A stretch of DNA of 64,000 nt from Bdellovibrio bacteriovorus (GTDB lineage Bacteria; Bdellovibrionota; Bdellovibrionia; Bdellovibrionales; Bdellovibrionaceae): assembly GCF_025558485.1 (NCBI RefSeq), contig NZ_CP102930.1, forward strand, positions 1,240,001 through 1,304,000, read 5' to 3'. The notes under the pieces are model-generated. The model worked only from the letters and a program-made list of their open reading frames with translations. It was not told the origin of the DNA and did no database searches. A program made the translations under genes and the position numbers. Below, piece after piece: positions 36,566-45,450 of this stretch. Every line of letters starts with the position of its first letter. Position 1 is the stretch's first letter.

Positions 36566-37825
36566 TTAGTAGCAGGACGGAATTGAGGATTTCAAATTCC
36601 CCTGCGTATCCAGAGAAAGCACCAGAGCCGAAGCCGGACTTGTGGTTCGGGAGAAGACCACATGCCGGGTCTTTTCGTTTCGGCAGGCATTCCCACCCAG
36701 ATCCAGAGCAGTCAGATTCAAGGCGCTGTCAAAGTAGTATGTTGCGGAATAAGCTTCCTGTTGAAGCGCGCTGGTCTGAACTTCGTAAGTGGTGCCTTTG
36801 TATGTGAAGCTGTGATGGGCACGGTCAGGAACGCCACTGATGTAGAGCGGTTGTTCGTTTTCATCGAAACTCCACACAGTGCCTGAAATCGTGATAGGTC
36901 CGTCATCGCCCGGGATGGTGGTAAACGGCAGTCCACAGAGATGGGTGTCAAAGTCATCCTGAACGTTGAGAGTGCGCAGAGTTCCGTTGTCATCCAGTTT
37001 TACCAGACCCAATGCCGCCAGTTCCGTTGTGTTGCAGCTGTAGCTGATATGCTTGCGAATGAAAGTCTGCTGGGCTGCCAGAGTGCCTTTGATGACATTT
37101 CCGTCGGCATTCAAAGTCAGCGGCAGATTCAGCCAGCCCTTGTCGTAGGATGCAAAGCCAATTGTAAATTTCAAGTTCTGACTGATATAGCTTGTGAAGT
37201 GAAGCTCCTGAAGCAAGGCAATGTATTCAGGCAATGTCAGGCCTTGAAGTGCGTTTGTATGTGCCACCAGATTGAAGATACGAATACGTTCAGAAGCCAG
37301 CTCTTTGGTCACGCTGTTCATAAATTCACGATAGATGATTTCATGCACGATCAAAGCGGCCTGGTTGTCGCTGTCGAGTTGGCTCCACAGATTTTCGTCA
37401 ATCATGTAACGGGTTTTATTCAGGACAGAAGGATTTCTTTGGAAGATGACCTGTTCCAGGCGGCAATCATTGGGAATGATCACCATGCCCAGATCCGGTG
37501 TCTGGTTGAAAGCCGCATCGTGAATCCACTGGGCCTCGTTAAAGAAGCTTAGTGCCCAGGACTTGTATTGCGCAGCGCGTCCGCCATCATAAGAATCCAG
37601 ACGGGAAATAATATCCAAAGCTTTTGCAGTGACAGTGGTGGCGGAAGAAAACTGAATTTTCCCCAGCTGGCGAGTGGAGTTTTCATGCAGGTCCAGAACC
37701 ACAGGCTTTTTACCGGCACAGGCCAGTACAAAACCAGCATTGCCGCGATCATACCAATTGTTGGCTTCGGCACAGGCAGCGCTTAAAGTTGAAGCGAAAA
37801 CAAGAATCAGGCTAAGAAGTTTCAT
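36566..37825 (-). CDS. Secreted protein of unknown function
   Basis: 419 aa with a signal peptide ending SAACA (about residue 18). Residues 60-170 are helical and include LIVHEIIYREFM, which looks like a partial zinc-protease HExxH but lacks the second His. The C-terminal half is beta-rich (YLYFDSALNLTALDL-like strands) with several Cys. No family assigned. Its start overlaps the upstream regulator gene by 4 bp, so the regulator and this protein are coexpressed. Confidence 0.65.
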   Translation of the reverse strand: MKLLSLILVFASTLSAACAEANNWYDRGNAGFVLACAGKKPVVLDLHENSTRQLGKIQFSSATTVTAKALDIISRLDSYDGGRAAQYKSWALSFFNEAQWIHDAAFNQTPDLGMVIIPNDCRLEQVIFQRNPSVLNKTRYMIDENLWSQLDSDNQAALIVHEIIYREFMNSVTKELASERIRIFNLVAHTNALQGLTLPEYIALLQELHFTSYISQNLKFTIGFASYDKGWLNLPLTLNADGNVIKGTLAAQQTFIRKHISYSCNTTELAALGLVKLDDNGTLRTLNVQDDFDTHLCGLPFTTIPGDDGPITISGTVWSFDENEQPLYISGVPDRAHHSFTYKGTTYEVQTSALQQEAYSATYYFDSALNLTALDLGGNACRNEKTRHVVFSRTTSPASALVLSLDTQGNLKSSIPSCY

Positions 37826-38571
37826 TTGCTTACCTTTGTTACAGGTACAAGTTGAACATTCAGATTATAAACATCCGTTTTCGGTCCCTGAGTCATAAGC
37901 GTCGCCATTTTGCGGCGGAAGTTCTTGATCAGACGTTTTGCCTCGGGAATTTTTTTACGGTTCATCGGGAAAGTGATGGATGTGATATCGCGCAGATCCA
38001 GAGGAATGCGATCCATGGTGTCCAGCACTTGCACCAGAGTTTGTTTGTGAGAACGGCGCAGGGATTCTGAAGGGATGTTGCTGGTGGTTTCAAGCTGCTT
38101 GTGTGTGACGTTGAATTTGCCGCCGCTGACTTCCAGCAGGCCCACACGGCAAAGTCTTTCAATCGCAGCCTGAGCGACCTCTACGGGGATATTCAAACGA
38201 TCTGCAATCCAGTTGGCATTGGGCTGGAAGGTTTTTACCGGAACAAGCGCCAGAATGGCGAAGTGGTACCAGTCGCTGATGACGGCAAATTCGTCATCCT
38301 GCAATTGCACTTCCGGCTGCAAAGTTTTGATTTTGCGTTTATCAAATTCGATCAAACCTTTAAGGTGATCGAACTCTGATTCAGGCAGGCCCAGGCCCTT
38401 GATAACCTGTTTGCCGATGGCGACAGTCATGATGCGACGGCCGTTGATGTAATCACTTAAGCGGCTGGAAGGAATGCCCAGGATCTTGGCAAACTGCGCG
38501 TTGGTAAGAGCCGGCGCAGAATTGCGGCGTCTTTGATATTCGTTCAGTAAGAACTCGGATGTTTTGTTCAT
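37822..38571 (-). CDS. HTH regulator of the TIGR02147 / DUF4423 family
   Basis: 249 aa. N-terminal HTH: TNAQFAKILGIPSSRLSDYI with NGRRIMTVAIGKQVIKGLGL. The rest (DEFAVISDWYHFAILAL; PNANWIADRLNIPVEVAQ; AIERLCRVGLLEVSGG) is the second, winged-helix-like module seen in TIGR02147 proteins, which are abundant in Fibrobacter and Bdellovibrio relatives. It ends at the start of the adjacent secreted protein (ATGA), which may be its target or partner. Confidence 0.8.
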   Translation of the reverse strand: MNKTSEFLLNEYQRRRNSAPALTNAQFAKILGIPSSRLSDYINGRRIMTVAIGKQVIKGLGLPESEFDHLKGLIEFDKRKIKTLQPEVQLQDDEFAVISDWYHFAILALVPVKTFQPNANWIADRLNIPVEVAQAAIERLCRVGLLEVSGGKFNVTHKQLETTSNIPSESLRRSHKQTLVQVLDTMDRIPLDLRDITSITFPMNRKKIPEAKRLIKNFRRKMATLMTQGPKTDVYNLNVQLVPVTKVSK

Positions 38572-38867
38572 TTGTGGGTATATGGCCCAAGCCTTCCGGG
38601 GGTGTCAAAGGCCAAATGGGCGCCCTTAAACCAGAGACTAAATCGCATTGGTAATTACCGGCTTTTCACGGCAAAAAGCATTACCGCTCTGAAAAGGGCG
38701 AAAATATTTCACACATCGCGGTGGCTTGGTGGCTGGATTTTGGTGGGGGATTTCCGGGACAAACAGAGTCTTCCAAGGTCGGTTTTCGCGACTAAAATCC
38801 AGCAAAAAACAAAATAGAATGTGTGCTGAAATCACCGTGATACTCTAATAAAAAGGACACTTTAAAT
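38572..38867. other. Divergent intergenic region with inverted repeats
   Basis: 296 bp between divergent genes; no convincing ORF. It contains a 10-bp perfect palindrome GGTAATTACC (38650-38659) and a spaced 10-bp inverted repeat, GCTGGATTTT (38732-38741) with AAAATCCAGC (38794-38803). Candidate operators for the neighbouring HTH regulator; no clear promoter boxes seen. Confidence 0.4.
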
Positions 38868-39500
38868 ATGAGAAAAATCTTAGGTGGGGCGGGGCTTTTC
38901 ACGTTTTGTTTTCTGGCTGGCTATGGCCTGTTGAAGTCCAACACAGATGAATATCAAATCAATCGTGATCCCGCAGCTGTTAGAAATAGTTTTGATTTCT
39001 CTCACTTAAGCGGCGAGAAACTTCAGGAAGCTGTTAAACAAAGACTGCTGACAGGTCTGGAAATCAAAAAAAACAGCCAGGGCGCAGGCATTGCTCTGGG
39101 CCATTTCGTTTATGTTGATGAACGGGGTACGAAAAAACTGGCTTGTCAGGAATTCCAAAAAGTATTCCTGAACTTTGAGGCCGAAGGTGTTTCTGTGGGT
39201 GGCGACAAGCCACAAATGGAAGTCGAAGGCCGCTGTGATTTCTCTGAAGATATGTCCCGCATCAATGCACTGTATGTTCCCGTGGCGCGTATTCTTGGGG
39301 AAAGACCCGGTGATGGGGAGTTCCAGTTCAACGAAGGTCCGAAAGTCACCGTTCGTTTTACCAATCTTCCTGAAGACTGGCCGCGCACGTGGCTGCTGAA
39401 ATCCGTGAAGCTGGTGAATGAAAGTGCTTCAGAGGCCTTGGTGGTCGAGGGGCCTGAAGTGGCGCAAACCCTGGGTCATCCGGTTGTCTTTATCTGGTAA
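38868..39500 (+). CDS. Exported or membrane-anchored protein of unknown function
   Basis: 210 aa. N-terminal hydrophobic segment GLFTFCFLAGYGLL (about 9-22) acts as signal or anchor. The mature part is soluble with two central Cys (ACQEF, GRCDF) that could pair, and beta-rich ends (VTVRFTNLPEDWPRTW). No family recognised. Single gene, terminated by a strong hairpin. Confidence 0.65.
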   Translation: MRKILGGAGLFTFCFLAGYGLLKSNTDEYQINRDPAAVRNSFDFSHLSGEKLQEAVKQRLLTGLEIKKNSQGAGIALGHFVYVDERGTKKLACQEFQKVFLNFEAEGVSVGGDKPQMEVEGRCDFSEDMSRINALYVPVARILGERPGDGEFQFNEGPKVTVRFTNLPEDWPRTWLLKSVKLVNESASEALVVEGPEVAQTLGHPVVFIW

Positions 39501-39523
39501 TAAAATTTGTTCATTTTAAAAAT

Positions 39524-39563
39524 AAAAATCCCCCAGGCTTCTTCAGCGTGGGGGATTTTTTTA
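39524..39563. terminator. Bidirectional terminator
   Basis: AAAATCCCCCA / TGGGGGATTTT stem with a 13-base loop, T-run on the plus side and A-run on the other; serves the secreted-protein gene and the convergent pepA. Confidence 0.9.
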
Positions 39564-39582
39564 TGCCTAAATCAGCCAAGGA

Positions 39583-41085
39583 CTATGTGTACTGTTTCGC
39601 AATTTCAACGAAAGTACGGATCATAGCTCCGGAAGCACCTTTCTTAGAGCAGTAAGGCAAACGGTTGCCTACAGCCCAGCCAGTGCCAGCGATATCGAAG
39701 TGCGCCCAAGGGATGCCTTCACCAACGAACTGCTCAAGGAAAGCTGCTGCTGTTGCAGAGCCTGCACCCTTGCCGGAAGAGATGTTGGAAAGGTCCGCGT
39801 AAGTGCCCTTCATGTCTTTCACGTGGAAATCCGTCAATGGCATGTTCCATACCCATTCACCGGATTCACCAGCGGCTTTTTCAACTTTGGTTTTCAAAGC
39901 GGCGTTGCGAGTGAAGTAACCTGTGTGAGTGTTACCCAAAGCAATAACCATTGCACCAGTCAAAGTCGCAGCATCCACGATCATCTGAGGCTCAAGCTCA
40001 GTTGCGTAAGACAAAGCATCCGCCAGAATCAGACGGCCTTCGGCATCTGTGTTGTTCACTTCAAATGTTTTACCATTGCGAGCCGTGTGAACGTCGCCTG
40101 GTTTTGTTGCAGAGCCATTGATTAGATTTTCAGTGGAAGCCACCAAGCCAACTGCGTTGACTTTCAGTTTTAGCTTCGCAATCGCCAGCAATGTGCCAAT
40201 CACGTTCGCGCCACCGCACATGTCGAATTTCATTTCTTCCATGCCAGCGCCCGGCTTAATGGAAATACCACCGCAGTCAAAAGTCAGACCTTTACCCACG
40301 AAGCACACAGGCTTTTTGGAAGCTGCTGCGCCTTTGTATTCCATGATGATGAAGCGAGGCTCTTGATCAGAACCGTTGGAAACGCCCAAAAGGCCGCCCA
40401 TTTTTTCTTTTTTGATGCGCGCTTTGTCCCAAACAGTCACTTTCAGATTCGCAACACCTTTTGCGCCTTCAACGGCGTGGTTCGCAAGGATGGTTGGAGT
40501 CATCAGGTTGCCTGGCATGTCACCCAAACGGCGGGAGAAGTTTACAACAGAACCCAAAATAGCGCCTTCGTTGAAAGCAGCTTTTACGGTTTTGTCGTTA
40601 CCCATTTTTGAAACAACATGGACATTGATTTCTTTTGCGTCTTTTTTGCCGGACATCAATTCGTTGAAAACGTAAGAAGTCAGGATCAGACCTTCTGCTG
40701 TGGCTTTTGCAAAGTCAGCAGCGTCTTTTTTGCCAGCAGTGATGCCATCAAAGTGGATCGCTGCTTCAGTCAGGTTCAGGGACTTGATCGCCTCGTAAGC
40801 GGAAGCCATGGATTGACGAACGGACTCGTGAGAGATTTCGTTTTCTTTACCAAGACCCACCACGATGATGTGACGGAAGCCTTTGAAGCTGAACTCACGG
40901 AAAACAACGCATTCCTGGTGCTTGCCTGTGATTGTTTTTTCCTCCAAAGAAGGCAGCAAAGCTTTGTGAAGCTCAGAATGAGTCACTTTTGCGAGCTTGT
41001 CTTTTTGAGAAGAAGACTTAGAAAACACGACCAAAGCCGGGCAGGTCAGTGTGTCGATGTCTTTATTGAGTAAGTTGAAAGCCAT
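39583..41085 (-). CDS. pepA: Leucyl aminopeptidase
   Basis: M17 aminopeptidase that trims N-terminal residues from peptides, including those made by ClpXP and Lon. 500 aa, normal length. Catalytic C-terminal half: FVGKGLTFDCGGISIKPG, MKFDMCGGANVIG, and signature NTDAEGRLILADALSY, with DAATLTGAMVIALG. No signal peptide. It is divergent from clpP; their 117-bp intergenic region holds both promoters. Confidence 0.97.
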   Translation of the reverse strand: MAFNLLNKDIDTLTCPALVVFSKSSSQKDKLAKVTHSELHKALLPSLEEKTITGKHQECVVFREFSFKGFRHIIVVGLGKENEISHESVRQSMASAYEAIKSLNLTEAAIHFDGITAGKKDAADFAKATAEGLILTSYVFNELMSGKKDAKEINVHVVSKMGNDKTVKAAFNEGAILGSVVNFSRRLGDMPGNLMTPTILANHAVEGAKGVANLKVTVWDKARIKKEKMGGLLGVSNGSDQEPRFIIMEYKGAAASKKPVCFVGKGLTFDCGGISIKPGAGMEEMKFDMCGGANVIGTLLAIAKLKLKVNAVGLVASTENLINGSATKPGDVHTARNGKTFEVNNTDAEGRLILADALSYATELEPQMIVDAATLTGAMVIALGNTHTGYFTRNAALKTKVEKAAGESGEWVWNMPLTDFHVKDMKGTYADLSNISSGKGAGSATAAAFLEQFVGEGIPWAHFDIAGTGWAVGNRLPYCSKKGASGAMIRTFVEIAKQYT

Positions 41086-41202
41086 AAAAACCCCTTAAAA
41101 TTATTCGGTTTTGTTGTGCGTTACTAGGTGTAGCACAGCAGATTTAAGGGTCAAAGGCTTTTTGATAAAGTCCTGCGCCAGTATTCCGATAGGTAGCACA
41201 GA

Positions 41203-41841
41203 ATGACACCTCAATCACAACCACAGGAGACAGCAGTGGCACTCATTCCTTACGTCATCGAGCAAACCTCAAAGGGTGAAAGATCTTACGATATTTACTC
41301 CCGCCTACTTAAAGACCGTATCGTGATTCTGGGTACGGCAGTGACAGACGAGGTGGCCAACGCTATCATCGCCCAGTTCCTGTTCCTGGAAGTGGACAAC
41401 CCTGAAAAACCGATTCATTTGTATATCAACTCCCCAGGGGGCAGCGTGTCTGCGGGGCTGGCGATCTACGATATTATGCAGTTCGTAAAGTGTGACGTGG
41501 CGACCTATTGCATGGGTATGGCCGCAAGCATGGGTTCTTTGTTGCTGACAGCAGGGACAAAGGGCATGCGTTACAGCCTTCCGAACACTCGTATTATGAT
41601 CCATCAGCCTTTGTTGTCCGGTGGCGGCTTGTCCGGTCAGGTGACTGACATCGAAATCCACGCCAACGAACTGGTGAAAACAAAAGAGAAATTGACTCGT
41701 ATCTACGAGACACACACTGGCAAAGACTACGACACCTTGAGAGCTGCTATGGAACGCGATAACTTCATGGATCCATATCAGGCGAAAGAATTCGGTTTGC
41801 TTGACCATGTGGTTGAATCCCGTAAGGCGAAAAAAGGATAA
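41203..41841 (+). CDS. clpP: ATP-dependent Clp protease proteolytic subunit
   Basis: Serine protease tetradecamer partnered by ClpX. 212 aa with the triad visible: Ser in [14 protein letters not shown], His in IMIHQPL, Asp in the [13 protein letters not shown] region. The body from [20 protein letters not shown] is standard. The ATG at 41203 gives an 11-residue lead like a propeptide; a GTG at 41236 behind a better AGGAG site is a plausible alternative start. It lies 6 bp before clpX. Confidence 0.96.
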   Translation: MTPQSQPQETAVALIPYVIEQTSKGERSYDIYSRLLKDRIVILGTAVTDEVANAIIAQFLFLEVDNPEKPIHLYINSPGGSVSAGLAIYDIMQFVKCDVATYCMGMAASMGSLLLTAGTKGMRYSLPNTRIMIHQPLLSGGGLSGQVTDIEIHANELVKTKEKLTRIYETHTGKDYDTLRAAMERDNFMDPYQAKEFGLLDHVVESRKAKKG

Positions 41842-41847
41842 GAGCAG

Positions 41848-43140
41848 ATGACGACTAAAGATACCAACGGTGCTTTGAGATGCAGTTTCTGTGGCAAGGG
41901 CCAAAAAGAGGTTAAGAAATTAATCGCGGGTCCGGGCGTTTATATCTGCGACGAGTGTATTGACCTTTGCAATGATATCATTGACGAGGAAAAAGAGAGA
42001 GAAACGGCGGTCAAAGGGACCTTTAAAGTTCCAAAGCCGGCGGATATCAAAACTTATCTTGATGACTATGTGATCGGTCAGACGCAAGCCAAGAAAACTT
42101 TGGCAGTTGCAGTTCACAATCACTACAAGCGTGTGAACGCAATGGCTCAGGGTAAGAAATCTGCTGACGTGGAAATGCAGAAATCCAACATCCTTCTGAT
42201 CGGTCCGACAGGTTCCGGTAAGACTTTGCTGGCGCAGACAATTGCCAAGGTTCTGAATGTGCCATTTGCAATGGCCGATGCGACGACTTTGACGGAAGCC
42301 GGTTATGTCGGTGAAGACGTTGAAAACGTTGTTTTGAATCTGCTTCAGGCGTCAGACTACGACGTGGAAAAAGCCCAAAAAGGCGTGATCTACGTGGATG
42401 AGATCGACAAGATCTCTCGTAAGTCTGAAAACCCGTCCATCACGCGTGACGTGAGTGGTGAGGGCGTGCAGCAGGCGTTGCTGAAAATCCTCGAGGGCAC
42501 TGTGGCGAATCTGCCTCCAAAGGGCGGTCGTAAACATCCTCAGCAGGAATTTATTCAAGTGGATACGACGAACATCCTCTTCATCGTGGGTGGTGCGTTC
42601 GTAGGTTTGGATAAAATTATTGAACAAAGAACGACGAACAAAACCATGGGTATCGCAGCGGACATTCGCACTTCCGAGGAAGTGGAAAAGAGTGCCAACC
42701 TGCTTTCCAAAGTGGAGCCGGATGACCTTTCCAAATTCGGTTTGATTCCAGAGTTCATCGGTCGTTTGCCAGCGATTGCAGTTCTGGCGCCGTTGGATGA
42801 AGAGGCATTACTCGACATTCTGGTTCGTCCTAAGAATGCGATCATCAAGCAATACCAAAAGCTGTTCAGCTTCGAGGGTGTTGAGTTGAAATTCACAGAC
42901 AAGGCTTTGCGTGCAGTGGCTCAAATGGCCCTGAAACGTAAGACCGGTGCCCGTGGTCTGCGTGGTGTGATCGAAACAGCGATGCTGGACGTGATGTACG
43001 ATATTCCTTCTAAAACAAATGTGAAGGAAGTGGTTATCGATGAAAACGTGATCAACGAAGGCTCTCAGCCGATGCTTGTCTATAAAACGGACGAGGAAAT
43101 TCAGGCTGAAGAAGAAGCGAAAAAGAAAAGCTCTGCTTAG
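41848..43140 (+). CDS. clpX: ATP-dependent Clp protease ATPase subunit ClpX
   Basis: AAA+ unfoldase that feeds ClpP. 430 aa: zinc-binding N-terminus ([11 protein letters not shown] ... [10 protein letters not shown]), Walker [16 protein letters not shown], pore loop GYVGEDVEN, Walker [17 protein letters not shown] loop [10 protein letters not shown] and ClpP-docking loop [11 protein letters not shown] nearby. Order clpP-clpX with lon downstream is common; trigger factor is usually next to clpP but here lies 9 kb away. Confidence 0.98.
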   Translation: MTTKDTNGALRCSFCGKGQKEVKKLIAGPGVYICDECIDLCNDIIDEEKERETAVKGTFKVPKPADIKTYLDDYVIGQTQAKKTLAVAVHNHYKRVNAMAQGKKSADVEMQKSNILLIGPTGSGKTLLAQTIAKVLNVPFAMADATTLTEAGYVGEDVENVVLNLLQASDYDVEKAQKGVIYVDEIDKISRKSENPSITRDVSGEGVQQALLKILEGTVANLPPKGGRKHPQQEFIQVDTTNILFIVGGAFVGLDKIIEQRTTNKTMGIAADIRTSEEVEKSANLLSKVEPDDLSKFGLIPEFIGRLPAIAVLAPLDEEALLDILVRPKNAIIKQYQKLFSFEGVELKFTDKALRAVAQMALKRKTGARGLRGVIETAMLDVMYDIPSKTNVKEVVIDENVINEGSQPMLVYKTDEEIQAEEEAKKKSSA

Positions 43141-43170
43141 TACAGGGCTTGGATAAAACAAAAACACAAG

Positions 43171-43198
43171 AAGCCTCAGGGAAACCTGGGGCTTTTTT
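43171..43198. terminator. Terminator after clpX
   Basis: AAGCCTCAGG / CCTGGGGCTT stem (one G-U) with a GAAA tetraloop and six T on the plus strand; overlaps the end of the convergent response regulator gene. Confidence 0.87.
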
Positions 43199-43589
43199 AT
43201 TGTTCGGAAAGGTTCAGATCCTGGCGAACGGCTTCGCCCAGTCGGTGAAAGTCCACGGGTTTGCTTAGAAAGCGTGTGGCTCCTAAAGATTCAGCCTTGG
43301 TGCGGAATTCAGAGGACTCATAGGCACTGACCATGTAAAAGGGCATATCCAGTTTCATGCCGTGGACCTCTTTAAGCAGCTCAAAGCCGTCCATACCGGG
43401 CATATTAATGTCGGAAAGAATCAGATCCACCGGCTTGTTTTCGGGGTTTTTTAAGTAATCCAGACAGTCCTGCGCGTTCAAAAAAGACACCAGATTCAAT
43501 TCGCCCCAGTGGGCAAACAGCTTTTTGAACTTCAGTTTATAAAGCAGATGTGTGTCTGCTTCATCATCGACTATCACAATATGGATCAT
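43197..43589 (-). CDS. Single-domain response regulator
   Basis: 130 aa from the ATG at 43589, which overlaps the kinase stop (ATGA). CheY-like receiver: IVIVDDEADT acidic pair, phospho-acceptor Asp60 in LILSDINMPGMDG, the switch Thr position in MVSAYES, and Lys in FLSKPVD. No output domain, so it signals through protein contacts. Partner of the adjacent kinase. Confidence 0.92.
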   Translation of the reverse strand: MIHIVIVDDEADTHLLYKLKFKKLFAHWGELNLVSFLNAQDCLDYLKNPENKPVDLILSDINMPGMDGFELLKEVHGMKLDMPFYMVSAYESSEFRTKAESLGATRFLSKPVDFHRLGEAVRQDLNLSEQ

Positions 43590-45115
43590 CAGCTCGGTCT
43601 CTCGTGTGTAAGGGGCAGGGACATCACAAATTCTGTCCATTGCCCGAACTCGCTGTTGTATTTTAAAGTGCCCCCGTGTTTCTGGGCAATATTAAATGCA
43701 ACCGTCAGTCCGAGTCCAGCCCCTTCACCCGCAGATTTCGTCGTCAGGAAAGGATCAAAGATTTTTTCACCCAAAATTGTCGGAATCCCCACACCATTGT
43801 CGCGGATGACGATGTCCACAGAGTCACCGCGGACGACTGTGGACAATACGAGCTCCGGCTCGAAGTTTTTATTGCTGCGGACTTTCTTTTCCAAAGCATG
43901 AATCGAGTTGTCGATGATGTTGGAAAGTGCGCGAAGCAGGGAGGCGGTATAGACCGGCACCTGCATGGAATCGCCCAGACGGTAGGTCACCTTGGGCGGC
44001 ACGTAGCTGGAGCCCAAAGAGCGTGTGGAGATTGTATCCTGATAGGCTTTTTTAACGATCTCGTTCAGATCCGCATTTTCCAGAACATCGCTGTCGTAAC
44101 CAGAGAGAATCTGCATCGAGCGCACGATCTGGTCAATGCGCTGGCTGTGCTTCAGGATCACGCGGCTGATTTCCTTGATCTCTTCCAGATTTTCCGAATC
44201 TGTCAGCAGTTCTGAGAAGTTCAGGACGAAATTCAGCGGATTGCGAATTTCGTGCGCCACACTGGCCGTCAGGCTTCCCAAAGAGGCCAGACGTTCCTGA
44301 GCCACCAAAGTGGCCTGCATGCGCTTGATCTGTAACATCGCCTTTTCCAGGCTTTCGTTTTTGGTCGTTAACTGGCGGGTTCTTTCCGCGACTTTTTGTT
44401 CCAAAGCCTGGTTCAGGCTTTCCAGCTTCTGATTGGCCTCCAGAAGTTCGGAGCGGAACTGGTTGATGGACTCCACCAGGACATCCAGCTCGTCCTGGCC
44501 TTTATGTGGACGGCGCTTTAATTCAAGATCTCTGGCATCACGTCCGCGATTTTCGCTTAAGTAGCGCGCAATATGCTGAATATGCACAACCAGAATGCGG
44601 TTGAAAATGAAGTACAGGAACAGCACTACGACTGCGGTTTTGGCCGCCTGACGAATGAAGATCCAAATTGCTTCCTGAAAATATTTTTCGCGCAGGCTTT
44701 TGACGTCCAACTCAACATCCAACGCACCCAGAACCTCGTTGGTGTTTTTGTGATAGATATCAAAACGCTTGTGACTTTCTTCAGTGGGATCGGATTTGCC
44801 AGTTTCGTAGATGGTTTTATTGTCGGCCACCAGACGCAGATAACTTACACCTTGCAAACGGCCCAGACCATCAAGCTGGATCTCCAAAAGTCGAGTGTCA
44901 TAGGACCACAGGTGTTCGGCCATGGAATCCAGGTAGGAGTTTTTGATGATGGTAAAGTTGTTCTGTAACTTATCAAAGTCTCTTTGATAGTCCATGATGA
45001 GTTGGAATGCGGTAAGAATCAGTGTCGCAAACGAGCTGACGGCCCAAGTCGCTATGAGCAGCTTGAGCGATAGCGAGTTGGTGCGGAACCATCTTTTGCT
45101 GTCTCTGGGTGTCAC
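43589..45115 (-). CDS. Membrane histidine kinase, partner of the single-domain regulator
   Basis: 508 aa. Two membrane segments (about 17-40 and 148-172) flank a roughly 110-residue periplasmic sensor. Then a HAMP-like region, a coiled coil (NQKLESLNQALEQKVAERTR), HisKA H-box SVAHEIRNPLNFVLNF, and HATPase motifs IIDNSIHAL, IRDNGVGI, GEGAGLGLTVAF. Resembles NtrY/PleC-type kinases in layout. Stimulus unknown. The short overlap with the receiver gene suggests a fixed pair. Confidence 0.92.
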   Translation of the reverse strand: MTPRDSKRWFRTNSLSLKLLIATWAVSSFATLILTAFQLIMDYQRDFDKLQNNFTIIKNSYLDSMAEHLWSYDTRLLEIQLDGLGRLQGVSYLRLVADNKTIYETGKSDPTEESHKRFDIYHKNTNEVLGALDVELDVKSLREKYFQEAIWIFIRQAAKTAVVVLFLYFIFNRILVVHIQHIARYLSENRGRDARDLELKRRPHKGQDELDVLVESINQFRSELLEANQKLESLNQALEQKVAERTRQLTTKNESLEKAMLQIKRMQATLVAQERLASLGSLTASVAHEIRNPLNFVLNFSELLTDSENLEEIKEISRVILKHSQRIDQIVRSMQILSGYDSDVLENADLNEIVKKAYQDTISTRSLGSSYVPPKVTYRLGDSMQVPVYTASLLRALSNIIDNSIHALEKKVRSNKNFEPELVLSTVVRGDSVDIVIRDNGVGIPTILGEKIFDPFLTTKSAGEGAGLGLTVAFNIAQKHGGTLKYNSEFGQWTEFVMSLPLTHERPS

Positions 45116-45450
45116 ATAGCACTTATCGAACCAAATGGACTAAAAGGGTATCAAAATGTTTGGGCCCGGAATTACAATTAGGAAAGATTCTCAATTTCCG
45201 CCACTTATTAGAATAATTATCGGTTAGCATTAGGCTTCTTTATGATGCCTAAAATAAGGGCAAATTGGACTCGCAGACAGGGCCAGAAGTCTTTTTTTCT
45301 GCAATATATTTACTTCCCAGTAATCGTTCACATAGTTAGACTGAGTATAAGAATTTGCTCATGGTTGAGAAGGAGTTTTAACCGAAGCAGATTTGGTTCG
45401 GTTCTAAGTAGGAACGAGCCTGCTCGTTAACCCACAGGGAGGGAGAGGAT
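45116..45450. promoter_or_regulatory. Long leader of lon with two hairpins
   Basis: 335 bp between a divergent kinase gene and lon with no convincing ORF (a 62-codon frame at 45242 has no known features). Near lon: stem AACCGAA/TTCGGTT (45380-45403) and compact AACGAGC/GCTCGTT (45413-45428), then the ribosome site GGGAGAGGAT. Further up, TTAGGC ... GCCTAA (45230-45252) is a weak operator-like repeat. No CIRCE element was found. Confidence 0.42.

Noticed and set aside
36566..37825. Zinc protease assignment from LIVHEIIYREFM
   Set aside because: Motif is HEIIY, missing the second His of HExxH.
38572..38817. 81-codon ORF between divergent genes
   Set aside because: Starts at the regulator start, no ribosome site, composition looks random.
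45242..45430. 62-codon ORF in the lon leader
   Set aside because: No family, poor ribosome site, and basic/aromatic composition typical of chance translation.
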